A stretch of 64,000 nucleotides of DNA from Closterium sp. Naga37s-1 (lineage: Eukaryota; Streptophyta; Zygnematophyceae; Desmidiales; Closteriaceae): assembly GCA_947471745.1 (NCBI GenBank), contig CANJKZ010000917.1, positions 112,664 through 176,663 of the forward strand. Direction: 5' to 3'. The position numbers and the translations under genes are program-made. Of the stretch, positions 30,447-42,400 are shown piece after piece. The first letter of the stretch is position 1; the number at the start of each line of letters is the position of its first letter. The notes under the pieces were generated by a model. It was not told where the DNA came from, did no database searches, and was given only the letters and a program-made list of their open reading frames with translations.

Positions 30447-30812
30447 TGTTATGAGTTGTAAAAGAGAGTGCGCAGGTAAACGAATAACGAGACTGTGATT
30501 AACTGATCTCAGAATACAATGAAGGCACAGACTAATGTAGGGGCTAGCCTAGCTAGGAGGGAACCTCGGACGAGCGAGGTTGGGTGCAGGTTTGGCGACT
30601 GGGAAATGCCGAAGGCGACGCGAGGAGCCTCAGCAGCGTTGAAATCGGCCGAACGTGCGAAGTCTGAAAATCGGGCTGTACACGAAGCAGTCAACCTCGA
30701 TAAGGAACTCGGGAAAATTCCTTACATATATTGTATAACCTCAGCATTTGCAACAAGCCCAGACACTGGAGTGTAAGAACGCAAAGCACGACTCCAGCGG
30801 GGCATCATAACA
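30447..30812 (-). repeat. 5' LTR of the gypsy element
   Basis: Runs from TGTTATGATGCC to CTCATAACA on the minus strand. It is followed inward, after two bases, by the primer-binding site TGGTATCAGAGCT. Confidence 0.9.
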
Positions 30813-31561
30813 TCCCACACCAGAAAGAACCGGAACCGAGGATTCTACTGTACTCCCTCCTCACACGGACAGACATGTGCTCCTTGGTTGGTGGAAGGAA
30901 ACGTCTAACCTTGGGCTCTCCTCCACCCACCTCATCGAGCATTCCCCTCGGGAGGATAAGAGTGGAGAAGTGCAGAGCACAAGTTAACCAATCTTCGGTT
31001 TTACTTGGTGCGTTACGGTCAAAATCGCTGTGAGTACGAACCGTGTGGAAAGCTACTGTACCGCATTGGAGGTTGAGAGAACGAGCCTGCGTGACATGAC
31101 AACCATCTTTGCTCCTCTCCCTCACGAGTCCCTCAGAAATGATAGTACACCCCTCAGAAAGGTGTAGCGCCCCTTCCAGCCTTCGTCACACGTCCATCCA
31201 CTCATCGCAATCATACCTCTTACTGTAAAAGGAATAGCGAATCATCCACACAATCGAAAGCATTAGGGTGTGTCACATGTCTCTGGTCCGCCCTCTGGAA
31301 CCCCATGGTCCTTGCCTTGCCCATGAATTATCCCCGCATTATCAGTGCTCCTGCAGCGGTAGATTCCCCCGGCAACAGATGGTCCCTCTGTCAGTTTTTG
31401 CAAGCCGGCATGTAGCAATCTGTGCAACTCCGCTCTACACTAGACATTCATTTAGCGCCCAAACGTGTTGAAGCCGTGCGTGCGGTGTTCGCTGCAGGTC
31501 ACCAACACGGCTGGTCCTAAAATAATATATCTATACGATTTTGTTGGGCGAAGCCGCTCAA
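30813..31561. other. Upstream region of PC-esterase paralogue B
   Basis: No coding content recognised. The part around 30998-31050 resembles the upstream region of paralogue A. A 26-bp segment at 30954-30979 is identical to the filler at a deletion junction inside copia-2 (39554-39579). Confidence 0.5.
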
Positions 31562-34498
31562 ATGGCGGCAGCTACAGTCACCAATGAATCGAAGCGCTGT
31601 TGGGTAGCTTTTCTGGTCGTGCTGTCGCTGTTTGCGCTTGTGATAGTTCCGTTACTACTCTTCACCGTCCTCGTGGACTCATGCACGATATACACAGACG
31701 CACCAAGCCTGCCAATCTGGCTCGGAGCGCTTGCATCAAGCCGAACCAGCGAACCGTCCCGTACCGCGCACGAACAGGCCAACCCAAACGCTGACGTGGC
31801 TCCGAGCCAGGAGAAGTCCATCAATCCGCAAAACCCGGTAGGATCGGATTCGATTTGCTGGTGGTCCGGGGACCACGGCGGGTACAGCGGAGGGGACTCG
31901 TCCGGATCCAGCAGCAACATGATCAAATCAAATCATGGCGGATCGCGGCGGAGGGGAGGCGTGTTAATTTTCGGCGGGGGGTGCTCCCGCTGCACGGTGG
32001 GGGAGCTGTGCGCCTTCGAGATTGCCGTCAGATCGCCCGCGAAATGGGTCGCCACTCGCGAGCGGCCAAGCCTGGGGGGGAGAAAGAGAGGCCGCCGGGC
32101 TCTGGTTCGATCACGCGCGCGGGACGGAGAATTAGGCTCGATCGGGCTGAGCAGTAGCAGCAGCAGCAGCAGCGATAGATCGAGCGGGTCTGATGGCTGC
32201 TTGACCGGCGCGCTGCGGTCAGCGAGTAGAAGCGCGTGGAGTGATGACGCTGCCAGGAACCAATCGAGGAGCAGAAGCGGCCGGTCCTTACGGGAGTCTG
32301 GTTCTGTAGGTAGTGGCAGCAGCAGTGGTAGCGGCGGCGGCAGCAGCAGCAGCAGCAGCGCGCGGAGGGGTGTGGGTGGTTTGCGCGAGTCGCTGGTGGT
32401 GAGGCTGATGGGGCCTGCGTTGGTTGCAGCGGATGTGACTACAGAGGAGGGTGACGTCACGCGATGGCGAGTGACGTACCGCGTGTGGGACGCTGGAAAC
32501 TACAGGTGAGGGTTGCGGGTTGCGGGTTGCGGGGAGGAGGGGGGAAGGGAAGGAGAGAGGGGGAAGGGGTGGGTCACAAGAGAGGGGAGAGGAAGGTTTA
32601 GGAGAGAGGGGAAGGGGGGGGAAGGAAAGAGGGAGGGGGCGATCCAGGAGGGGAGGGAGGGAGGCAGGAGAGAGGGAAGGGGCGGCGGTTCAGGTGAGAG
32701 GGAAGGGGGAGAACGGGAAAGCTTGAGAAGGGGATGGGGCAAGGGGAAGCAGATGGGGGGATTGGGGACTATTGGGCAGGATAGGTGGATTTCTAGCTCT
32801 CTATTCCATTCCCTTCCGAAAGCTCAGTCTACTTGAATGTAACCCTTAAATGCTTAGTCAAATGCTCACCCTTAAAAAGGTGAAATTCTTTCCTCCCCTT
32901 CGCATTGCTACCCCTTCTCCCAACTCCCTGCCCAATCAGCGTCCTGGTCCAATCAGAGTGCGACACGTTGGACTTTGCTCATGATTACTTGGAGCGAGTC
33001 AACAGCACGGGATCACATGTCATGGCTCAGTGGGTCCTCACCGTCCTCCCATCCACCAAGTCGTTCACCGAACCAGTCACCGAACCAGCTGCTGCAGCCG
33101 AATCTCAACCCAGCAGCAAGTTCTTTCATGAGGCAACGGACGGCCCAGATTCGCCCTGTGACCATTCCATCCACGGCCGCTGGCTCTTCACCCCCCAAAA
33201 GCAAGCCTACACGTGGCAGCTCTACCCATGCGCGCACCCCCTCCCCACCACCTCCCAATGGGTCTACACCCTTCAATCCCGGGGCATTTCCGAGATTAAC
33301 TTTGTCGGAGATTCCCACTTGCGATTCCTCTTCCACCATCTCTACTTCCTCCTCACTGGCAAGGCCAATGCATCTACTGTCAAGTTTCACGGAGATATCC
33401 GATTGGTCGTGCCACCCCCTAGCCCGGAGCTGCTGCCCCTGAAGCTGAATTTCTATTGGATCGGAGGGATCTACGTCGACGGGCCTTTTGGCTGCGTGTA
33501 AGATCAGCTGTTTTTGGTTATTGTGTGCATGTAGTGCATGTGCATGTGCATGTGTGTGCGTGTTCGTGTGATCGCGGGGGTGTGCACGCACCCGTACGTG
33601 CATGCATGGGGGGGGAGAGGAGAGGAGGGAGAGGGGTGTGGGTGAGTGTGCGTGTGTGTGTGTGTGTGCATGTGTGCCTGTGTGTGTGTGTGGAAGGGGG
33701 GGAGAGTGTGTGTTGGTGTGTTGGTGTGTTTCCAATCGTTGTCATCCCATCATATGTGGCATTACCTCTGAACCTATGACTCCTCCAACCACCCCTCCTT
33801 ATGCTCATAGCCTGTCTATCTCGGCATTACCAGTGGCTTCACTTGTGCATACCCATATCCTGTCTGAGGCTCCCAACACAATACAAGTGCTTTCTCCTTC
33901 GTCTCATCATACCCCCATTCTCCCCTTCACCCCCCTGTGCAGGAAAAAGGGCATCTCATCTCTGCAGAGGCTCAAGTTCACAGACATTTCCATCACCGCA
34001 GATGTGACGCTTTTTGTTCTGATATGTCTCAGAACAATCATTCTCTCCTCTTCTTTCCCCCTCTTCTTTCTCCCCTTAACCGCTGTGCAGGGAAAAGGGC
34101 ATCTCATCACTGCAGAGGCTCGGGTTCCCAGACATGTCCACCACGGCTTTTGAGGCGCCTCAAAAAACATGTCCACCACGATTTTTGAGGCGCCTCAAAA
34201 AAACATGTCCACCACGGCTGATGTGATGCTGTTCAATGCTGGCTTCTCCTTCATCCCATCATTTCCCCATTCTCCACTAACTCCTCCTGTGCAGCAAAAA
34301 GGAAAAGCGCATCACATCACTGGACAGGCTCAAGTTCCCCGACATCTCCACCACAGCAGATGTGATGCTGTTCGATGCTGGCTTCTGGACGGCCGTTTTT
34401 TGCGACGAGCCCGAGAACGCATTTGGATACTACCTTCCTAACTTCCTGGAGTGGATTTATTCCAGAATGGAACTTGCTCAGCAAAAGCGGTGGAAGCA

Positions 34499-34534
<36 letters not shown>

Positions 34535-34964
34535 ACCGCAGCAGCAACGGAAGCTGCAGGAGCAGCAGCAGCAGCAGAAACGGAGGTTGCAGGAGCAGCA
34601 GCCCCTGGGGAAGGTTGAAACTGGAGTGCAGCTCACCGAAGGCCCTTGGTTTCTGTACCGAAGCATTCCGCCGAAGCGGCTCAACGATTACTGCGATCTT
34701 GGAACCAACATGCTCATTTCACACTTGAACAAAGTCGCTGCCCGGCACTTGGGTCGATTCGGGCTGTCGCTGCTCAATGATTGGTTGATTGCGGCCCCAA
34801 GGCCAGATGACACGTGTGGGCATAAAGATGTGCACTACACTTGCTTCGCTGAATCTGAAACAGCTGGGAATGATTCGGTAGCAACGGAAGGGAGGTATTT
34901 TGGGCCTGTTGGAGAGGCCATGGTGTGGAATTTTGTCTACCATATGTTGTACATGCTTGATTGA
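31562..34964 (+). CDS. Type II membrane protein with Ig/filamin-like and SGNH/PC-esterase domains (NXPE/TBL-like), paralogue B
   Basis: Exons 31562-32505, 32940-33497 and 34295-34964 join in frame to 723 aa. The architecture is that of paralogue A: a signal anchor (LVVLSLFALVIVPLLLFTVL), a Ser/Arg/Gly-rich linker longer than in A, an Ig/filamin-like domain ending VTYRVWDAGNY, then INFVGDSHLRF and DVHYTC for the SGNH Ser and Asp-x-His. Intron positions and phases match A, so the two genes arose by duplication. Exon 3 was chosen as the only complete copy with a CAG acceptor; three partial copies precede it in intron 2. The Gln-rich tract is shorter and interrupted. Probably Golgi or cell-surface glycan acylation or deacylation; the substrate is not deducible. 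Confidence 0.85.
33530..33735 (+). repeat. TG/CATG-rich microsatellite in intron 2 of paralogue B
   Basis: Irregular runs of GCATGTGCATGTGTGTGCG and (TG)n are interrupted by a G-rich block at 33606-33640. Paralogue A intron 2 lacks it. Confidence 0.85.
33942..34250 (+). repeat. Three partial copies of paralogue B exon 3 with palindromes between them
   Basis: Segments matching the exon-3 start lie at about 33942-34017, 34090-34147 and 34201-34250; the first two follow TGTGCAG acceptors. The perfect palindrome TTTTGAGGCGCCTCAAAA occurs twice, at 34148-34165 and 34183-34200, each time followed by ACATGTCCACCACG. The complete exon starts at 34295. Confidence 0.9.
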
Positions 34965-35576
34965 TCATTTCAGCAGCATGGGCAGTTACATGATTATCAA
35001 TGGAATGTATGCATGTGATTTGGTCGTGTACAGGATCTCTCCTCGCATGGCTTTGGGTTTCGGGTAAAGAGGAATAATGAATTAACCACCAACTTGTATG
35101 GAGAATACAATAGTGCTTTTGTTGGGCTGAGAAAAGCCCTTAGGATCTTTGCAGGACTAAATTCTGAGTAGGACAATGTAATAGCGGAAGCGTTTTAATG
35201 AGAAGTTTGTGAACCACCTTGCGCTGGTATGTGAGGACAAGTAGATTGATTAAAACAAAGAGATACAGGCTTTTATAAGAGTACAAGGAATACGAAGAGA
35301 TACAGTTAATAACCGTTTTACTATTGATGTTGCGGTTCGATACAGTGAAGACTCGGGCAACTGCTCAATAGCGAGTCAGTTGTTTGTCCTTGCTTTCGTG
35401 CTGTACTTGTCGGGTCAAAGGTCACTGACCTTTGACTTTCGCGTAACCTCCAGCAGTTGTTCAACCTCCGAGGGTTGACTCGCTAATGCTTCTATATGTT
35501 TCGCTTCGCTACTGACTTGGTGTTTCGACACGACAAAGGCGCTAAATCAATTGTTTCCAACAGCTTTTAGACTAGT
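34965..35576. other. Intergenic, 3' flank of paralogue B
   Basis: AT-richer than its surroundings. No ORF with recognisable content, tandem repeat or TE end was seen. Confidence 0.4.
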
Positions 35577-35949
35577 TGTTAAGGGGGGATTTACTGTTCA
35601 CTTTGAACAGTACTTTCCAAATCACCCTTATCTTTATCTTCCTAGATTTCCTAGTGCCACGTGGCACTCTACTTTCTTTGCCTTCTAGTTCCTAGTCCCA
35701 CAACCCACTTTCCTACAATTGCCCTTGCATGCTATATCAACCTTGCTTGTATTCCCTCATAGCAATCAATTCTCATTCAACTTTTTAATTACTCTGTTAC
35801 TTCTTCGCCTATTTCACCAACACTCTCTTTCGCCAAAGTCTTCCGCCGCGTTTATCCTCGACTTAGTCGACCCCGCTAATCTTTAGCGGATTTAGGTTAG
35901 CGGGCCTAACACTATTCATCATGAAAGTAAGTACGCGGACGGTTAGTAC

Positions 35950-36570
35950 TCAGTTCGATTGGGCTCAGGGAAGCTGCAGCGTCAAGGTAGATGGCGAGTT
36001 CCGGGAGCTGCCACAGTGGAGCGATGGGGCCACATCCTCCACAGCCATCATCAATGCTGTTGGAGGGAGTGCAACAGTTGGTGAGAAGGCGACTCTTCCT
36101 GCTGAGGTGAGTGCACTGTTAGCAGAGTTCGCAGACGTCTTCCCCGACGAGTTGCCCCCAGGGTTACCTCCCAGCCGAGCAGTAGACCATCGAATAGAGT
36201 TGGAGCCGGGGAGCAGGCCAGTAGCAAAGCCGCAGTGGATGTTGAGTCCAGCGGAGACAGAGGAGATGACGCAGTAGGTTAGGCACTTTCTCGCGCAGGG
36301 GTTCATACAGCCATCTAGATCGCCTTGGGCAGCACCGATCCTCTTCGCGCCTAAGAAAGACGGAGGGTTACGGATGTGCATAGACTACCGCGCACTGAAC
36401 GCCGCCACAGTCAAGAATAGATTGCCGGTGCCGAGAGTAGAGGATCTCCTAGATGCGGTGCAGGGCACTAGAGTCTTCTCAAAGATCGACCTTTGTTCGG
36501 GTTACCACCAGATTCGCGTAGTTCCAGAGGACCAGCACAAGACGGTGTTTCGTATGAAGCAGGGCCGTCC
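35950..36570 (+). pseudogene. Gypsy-2 protease/RT fragment
   Basis: Two in-phase stretches separated by one TAG: 35945-36277 and 36278-36570. They cover the protease-RT linker and RT blocks to SKIDLCSGYHQIRVV, then lose homology at about 36570, where unrelated GC-rich sequence begins. Confidence 0.85.
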
Positions 36571-37184
36571 CTTCACGCGTCGCCTGCCTCGCCCCGTTCC
36601 GTCACGACCGCAGCAGCAGCAGCGCGCAGCTGCGTACAACCGTGCGCACCCGCGCACGGTCGTGTGCGTCAGCGCCAGCGCCCATGCTCCCCCCCCCCCC
36701 CCCCCCCCCACCCGCCCTCTCCTTCCCTCTTCCTCTCTCCCTGTAGCACTTGGTGCTGTAGGGAAGGGGGGGGGGGAGAGCGGTTCAGGGGGGATGAGAG
36801 AGGTTAATGGAGGGTAAGAGAGAGCGGCGGAAACAGCAGCCATGCATCTGCAGCTGCCGCCCGCTGCTACCGTGGCACCTACAGCTGCAGCCCCTGTCGC
36901 CACCTTTCGTCTTTCGTCTTTCGTTTGCTGCTGTTGGCGCAGGTGCTGCCGTTGAGCCTGCTGTGCCGCCGCTCGTTGCCGCCGCACGCCGCTCTCCAAG
37001 CTACCTGTACCGCATGCATGCCCCCCCTTTCGTCTTTCGTCTTGGCTAAGGGATTTCTGCAGCTGTATCTACCACTATTGCACCGGTTGCTATTGCTTTT
37101 GCATGCTGTTGCTTTGTTCTGCTTGGTGTACCCCCGCAGGTTGTGTTTTGCACTTGGCTATTCCTGCATGCAATTAAGGGGGGA
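36570..37184. other. GC-rich insert of unknown origin within gypsy-2
   Basis: Contains a C run at 36688-36709, a G run near 36768-36778 and three CTTTCGTCTTTCGTCTT-type short repeats (about 36905 and 37030). It has no recognisable domain. It ends at the LTR-like segment 37185-37372 and may be the body of a further element whose 5' LTR is lost. Confidence 0.4.
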
Positions 37185-37372
37185 TGTCAGAGTTGTATTG
37201 TTATAACTGCATGTAGTTGTAGCTGTAGTGTAGCATTACATTTAGCTGTCGGTGGTATACCTCGCTTCTCTCCTATTTGTACCATTTGCACAATAGTGAA
37301 AACCCCTTCCTTTCTTGACATCCTCCTCTCTAGTCACCTTCCTAGGTTCCTAACCTAGTCTACTTTCTGACA
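37185..37372 (+). repeat. LTR-like segment inside gypsy-2
   Basis: Starts TGTCAGAG, ends TTTCTGACA and follows a purine tract AATTAAGGGGGGA, as expected of a 3' LTR. No partner LTR or target duplication was found. Confidence 0.55.
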
Positions 37373-37532
37373 CAGTTGCATACCGCCTCCGCCTTCCCGC
37401 TCATTTCCGCATGCACCCGTCATTCCACGTGTCTCTCCTTCGTCCATACACCAATCCCAACGCCACCTTCTCGGGCCGTGATCGCAATCCGTTGCCTGTA
37501 GCTGCTGACACCGACGAGCCCGACTACCAGAT

Positions 37533-37641
37533 TGTCAAATGTTGTAGCCTGTAGTGAGGTTTGTCTTAGGGGGTACAGATGTTAGGGTTTGTTATATGTA
37601 CCCCAGCCCACATCAATGAACCAACACTTTCATTCTTCACA
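37533..37641 (+). repeat. Solo copia-type LTR with target duplication
   Basis: 109 bp, TGTCAAATG to TTCTTCACA, resembling the copia LTRs here (GTAGCCTGTAGTG, GGGGGTACA, TTAGGGTTT). It is flanked by CAGAT at 37528-37532 and 37642-37646. Removing it with one CAGAT restores the frame between the integrase tail and chromodomain of gypsy-2 (DYQIQRILRHRR). Confidence 0.88.
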
Positions 37642-39493
37642 CAGATCCAGCGCATCCTCAGGCACCGTCGCCGTCTTCATGGGGGTGTCTCTTTCGTCGA
37701 CTTCTTGGTTCGTTGGCGTGGTTACGACGCAGCAGACGACAGCTGGGTTCCTTCGTCCTCACTGTCTCCCGACAACGCTTGCCTCCAAGCGTACCTCCAG
37801 TCTGCAAACGCTGCGGATGTCGCCTCCTTGGGAGGGGGGTAGTGTTAAGGGGGGATTTACTGTTCACTTTGAACAGTACTTTCCAACTCACCCTTATCCT
37901 TATCTTCCTAGATTTCCTAGTGTCACGTGGCACTCTACTTTCTTTGCCTTCTTGTTCCTAGTCCCACAACCCACTTTCCCACAATTGCTCTTGCATGCTA
38001 TATCAACCTTGCTTGTATTCCCTCATAGCAATCAATTCTCATTCAACTCTTTAATTACTCTGTTATTTCTTTGCCTATTTCGCCAACACTCTCTTTCGCC
38101 AAAGTCTTCCGCCGCGTTTATCCCCGACTTAGTCGACCCCGCTAATCTTTAGCGGATTTAAGCCAGTGGGCCTAACACTCTTCATCATGAAAGTAAGTAC
38201 GTGTCAGCATCAGACAACCTTACTGTACCATACACTATTATGAATTTTTTCGAAAGTGTGTAACACTTTCTAAAAATGCGTATTGTGAAAGCGCAGCTGT
38301 CTGTAACGAAGCAAAGCAACGGCGAATTACAATTCGCCGAGTACATAACGAGGGTTGGAGGCCATTCGGCTGTCAGAACATTGTAGCTTATGCTGTTGTG
38401 TAGGCTATAGTGGGGTATCCCATAGGGGGTACAACCAATTAGGGTTTCATATTTGTACTCACTTCATTTCATAGTTCATCCATTCTTGATCAAATGTTCT
38501 CATGGTATCGAGCAGGTTCCCCCTTGGGAACTGTGCTTAGGGCCCACCACATCGATTTTTTTTTCCTGCCCGAAGCGCGCTCAGCCCGAGTCGCGCTCCG
38601 GGCCCTCACTTCGTCGAGCTGCCCTAGCGGCCCTTCACTGCGGCCCCGCCACCCGTCTCAGCGGCCCCGCCGCCCGTCTTCGCGGCCCCGCCGCCTCTCT
38701 CCTAGCGGCCCCGCCGCCCTACCTAGCGGCCCCGCCGCCCTACCTCGCGGCCTCGCCGCCCTATCGCGCGGCCCCGCCGCCCTACCTAGCGGCCCCGCCG
38801 CCCCATCGCGGCCCCGCCGCCCCATCGCGCGGCCCCGCCGCCCTACCTAGCGGCCCCGCCGCCCTTCCTCGCGGCCCCGCCGCCCCATCGCGCGGCCCCG
38901 CCGCCCTACCTAGCGGCCCCGCCGCCCTTCCTCGCGGCCCCGCCGCCCCATCGCGCGGCCCCGCCGCCCTACCTAGCGGCCCCGCCGCCCTTCCTCGCGG
39001 CCCCGCTGCCCCATCGCGCGGCCCCGCCACTCTACCACGCGGCCCCACTGCCCTATCTCGCGGCCCCGCCGCCCTACCCAGCGGCCCCGCCGCTTCTCTG
39101 CAGCGGCCCTGCCGCCCTATCAAGCGGCCCCGCTGCCACTCCTCTACAGCGGCCGAGCCGCCCAGCAGCAGAGCAGCCGAGCCGCCCCGCCGCCGAGCCG
39201 CGCTGCAGCCGAGCCGCCCGGCCGCCCACCAGCCGAGCCGCCCGACAGCAGAGCAGCCGAGCCGCCCAGCAGCCGAGCCGCCCTGCAGCCGAGCCGCCCA
39301 GCAGCCGAGCCGCCCAGCAGCCGAGCCGCCCAGCAGCCGAGCCGCCCAGCAGCCGAGCCGCCCAGCAGCTGAGCCGCCGAGCCGCCGCGCCGCCCTCCTT
39401 CCGGGCCGCCCGACCTGCCCTGTCTAGTGAGCACAGCGCCTTTTCACTGCACTGCCCTCACCCTACTGTTTGCGCTGCTAGTCGTCTAGGGTC

Positions 39494-42400
39494 ATGGCCA
39501 CCCCTAGTGTTCTCGTCTTTGACGGTGAGGGTCGGGCCGTTGACTTTGAGGTCTGGATAAGAGTGGAGAAGTGCAGAGCATAGTCGCTGTAGGGGCCTCT
39601 CGTGGTGACCCGCGCACCCCCATCTTTGAGGGGTGTTCCCCCTCCCCCCTTCTGCCCTCTGTTGCCTCTGCTGCTGCGGCCGACCTCCTTGGTCTTGAGT
39701 CGGTCGGTGTGGCGTCTGCCCCTAGCGGGAGACGCCGCTCTGGCAAGGGCAAGGGGGGCAAGGGCGCTGGAGGAGCGAGCGGGGGCGGTGGAGGTGGAGG
39801 TGGCGGCAGTGGGGGGAGTGGGGGTGGTGGTGGGGGTGGAGGGGTCGGTGGCGGCAGTGGAGGCGGAGGTGGCGGCGGCGGTGGCGGTGGGAGCGGAGGT
39901 GGCGGAGGAGGCGGCGGTGGAGGCGGAGGCGGAGGCGGCGGCAGTAGCGGAGGCGGCGGAGGCGGCGGAGGCAGCGGGGGTGGCGGTGGTGCTGGTCGCG
40001 GGTCTTCGCAGAGGAGTGGCTCCGGTGGTGGCTCGCGCCAGCAGCTGCAGCGTGGTCGTGACACCCTGTCCCCTCAGCAGCTTCATGAGTGGTACACTGC
40101 GCGTCAGCGGGGTGGGGGTTTTGGTCCGTGCTCCTACGTTTTGCGCACCGGCGACCGTGCGGGTGAGCAGTGTGGGGGTGCCCACCTCACCCAGCGCTGC
40201 TTTGGCCGCCTGACGGACGCGTGGCGTCACCAGTTCCCGGAGGCCTCAGAGATCCCTCGCTGGGGCGAGCTGTCCAGGGCGGGTGTTGCCATCTATGATC
40301 TTGACTTTGATGCTATTCTCTCTGCCATGTATGCTGTGTCTATTAGTGATGAGGGTGACTGTTACCGGTGTTTCCCGCCCGATCCGGGCATTGAGACTGC
40401 TGCGCTAGGTCCTGGTGAGGCTGCTGCCCTAGGTGCTTGCGACGCTGCTGCTCTAGGTGCCCGTGTGTCTGCGTCCTCAGGTACTGGTGAGTCTGCGCTC
40501 TCAGGTACTACGTCGGCTTCGGCCTCCCTCACCTTCACCCTTGACTCTGGGGCGTCTCGCTCCTTCTTTCGGGACTGCACCACACTCACACCGCTGAGTC
40601 GGCCGGTTGCAGTGTCTCTGGCTGACCCCTCTGGGGGTCCTGTCCTGTCTCGCTTCTCCACAGTCCTCCCGTGTCCGGCGGCTCCCTCTGGCACCCTGTC
40701 TGGTCTCTACCTCCCCTCGTTCTCTACGAACCTGGTGAGTGGTGCTGACCTCCAGGATGCGGGTGTATACCAGTTCACTCCTGTGTGTCAGCGGGTGACG
40801 CACTGTACAGAGGCTAGCACAGGCCGACACCTGGCTACGTTTACTCGTCAGCCGGGGTCGAGCCTGTACACTCTGACCACTGCGTCTCCTCCAGTTGCTG
40901 AGTCTGGTAGGGTAGCTACGTCGGGTCAGGTGTTTGCTGCGGCGTCCAGGTCTGGTCCTGAGTCTGCCCCCTGTTCGTGTCGTCTCCTGTCTCACGAGAC
41001 TCTCCTCTGGCACCACCGCCTTGGCCACCCCTCTCTGCTTCGGCTCAGAGGTATGGCCTCCCGTCTTCTTGTGTCCGGTCTCCCCCGGTCCCTCCCTCCC
41101 CTTCCTCAGGGCCCTGGCCCTGCCTGTGTCCCCTGTGTCGAGGGGCGCCAGCGTGCTGCCCCTCACTCCTCCCAGTTCCCTCCGACAGAGGCCCCGTTGC
41201 AGACACTTCACATGGATGTGTGGGGCCCAGCCCGCGTCCGTGGACAGGGTCACGAGCGCTACTTCCTGCTCGTTGTTGACGACTACTCGCGTTACACCAC
41301 AGTCTTCCCCTTGCGCAGCAAGGGTGATGTCACTGAGGTGCTGATCGACTGGATCCGCGCAGCTCGTCTCCAGCTCAGGCAGAGCTTCGGCTCGGACTTT
41401 CCTGTTCTGCGTCTGCACTCGGACAGAGGCGGAGAGTTCTCCTCTGGCCTTCTGCGTGCCTACTGTCGTGCACGGGGCATCCGTCAGACCTTCACGCTTC
41501 CGGACTCACCGCAGCAAAATGGGATTGCTGAGCGCCGCATTGGCATGGTCATGGACGTCGCTCGTACGTCTATGATGCATGCGGCTGCCCCCCATTTTCT
41601 GTGGCCGTTTGCGGTGAGGTACGCGGCGCATCAGATCAACCTCCACCCCAGGGTCTCCAGGCCGGAGACCTCCCCAGCCTTGCTGTGGACGGGGAAGGTT
41701 GGCGATGCGTCGGCGTTCCGGGTCTGGGGATCTCGGGCGTTTGTCCGCGACCTGTCTGCGGACAAACTATCCCCTCGTGCTGCTCCTTGCGTCTTCCTGG
41801 GGTTCCCCCCTGACGCGCCTGGGTGGCAGTTTTACCACCCCACCTCTCGCCGTGTTCTGTCCTCCCAGGACGTCACGTTTGACGAGTCGGTCCCCTACTA
41901 CCGCCTCTTCCCCTACCGCACTCCGTCCCTCCCCCCACCCCCACTCTTCCTGGTACCAGGTCCCCCCCAGGTAGACCCCCTCCCCCCTCAGGGTCCTGCC
42001 CCTTCAGGTGTGTCCCAGGTAGACGCAGTCGAGCCTGTCGAGGTCACTGGTGACTCTGGTGCTGCTGAGGGTGCTGAGGCTGGGGGTGCTGTGCCTGGGG
42101 GTGCGGAGCCTAGGGGTGCTGGGCCTGGGGGTGCTACGTCTGGGGGTGCTGAGCCTAGGGGTGCTGAGCCTGGGGGTGCTGAGCCTCGGGGTGCTGAGCC
42201 TGGGGGTGCTGAGCCTGGGGGTGCTGAGTCTGGGGGTGCTCAGCCTAGGGGTGCTGAGCCTGGGGGTGCTGAGCCTAGGGGTGCTACGTCTGGGGGTGCT
42301 GAGCCTAGGGGTGCTACGCCTGGGGGTGCTGAGCCTGGAGGTGCTCCGCCTGGAGGTTCTCCGAGTGCTTCGTCTCGCCGGGAGCCACTTTCTCCACAGG

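Larger units (their letters stand above)
16529..30812 (-). mobile_element. Decayed Ty3/gypsy chromovirus hosting two younger LTR elements
   Basis: LTRs have TGTTAT...TAACA ends: 5' LTR 30447-30812 (366 bp) and a 3' LTR of which only about 213 bp (16529-16741) is left. The shared LTR part differs at about 4 of 213 sites. A primer site TGGTATCAGAGCT (initiator tRNA-Met type) lies at 30444-30432. Gag, protease, RT, RNase H, integrase and chromodomain follow leftwards. Removing the copia element (18783-26226) and the small element (28326-29862), with one TSD copy each, restores continuity. No matching TSD is seen for the gypsy itself. Confidence 0.93.
35577..38177 (+). mobile_element. Gutted Ty3/gypsy chromovirus 2
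   Basis: LTRs of 335 bp (35577-35911 and 37843-38177) start TGTTAAGGGGGG and end CCTAACA and are about 95% alike by eye. Inside are a pol fragment (about 35950-36570) with protease/RT sequence (FPDELPPGLPPSRAVDHRIE, RMCIDYRALNAATVKNRLPV) broken by a TAG at about 36275, an integrase tail (about 37380-37530, FRMHPSFHVSLLRPYT) and a chromodomain (37647-37842, VDFLVRWRGYDAADDSWVP). Gag, most of RT, RNase H and most of integrase are gone. A short polypurine tract (GGGAGGGGGG) precedes the 3' LTR. Confidence 0.88.

Noticed and set aside
16529..30812. Gypsy element as a single intact provirus-like unit
   Set aside because: It is interrupted twice, has several stops, a gag frameshift, an Asn in the RT active site and a truncated 3' LTR. 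No envelope-like frame is present.
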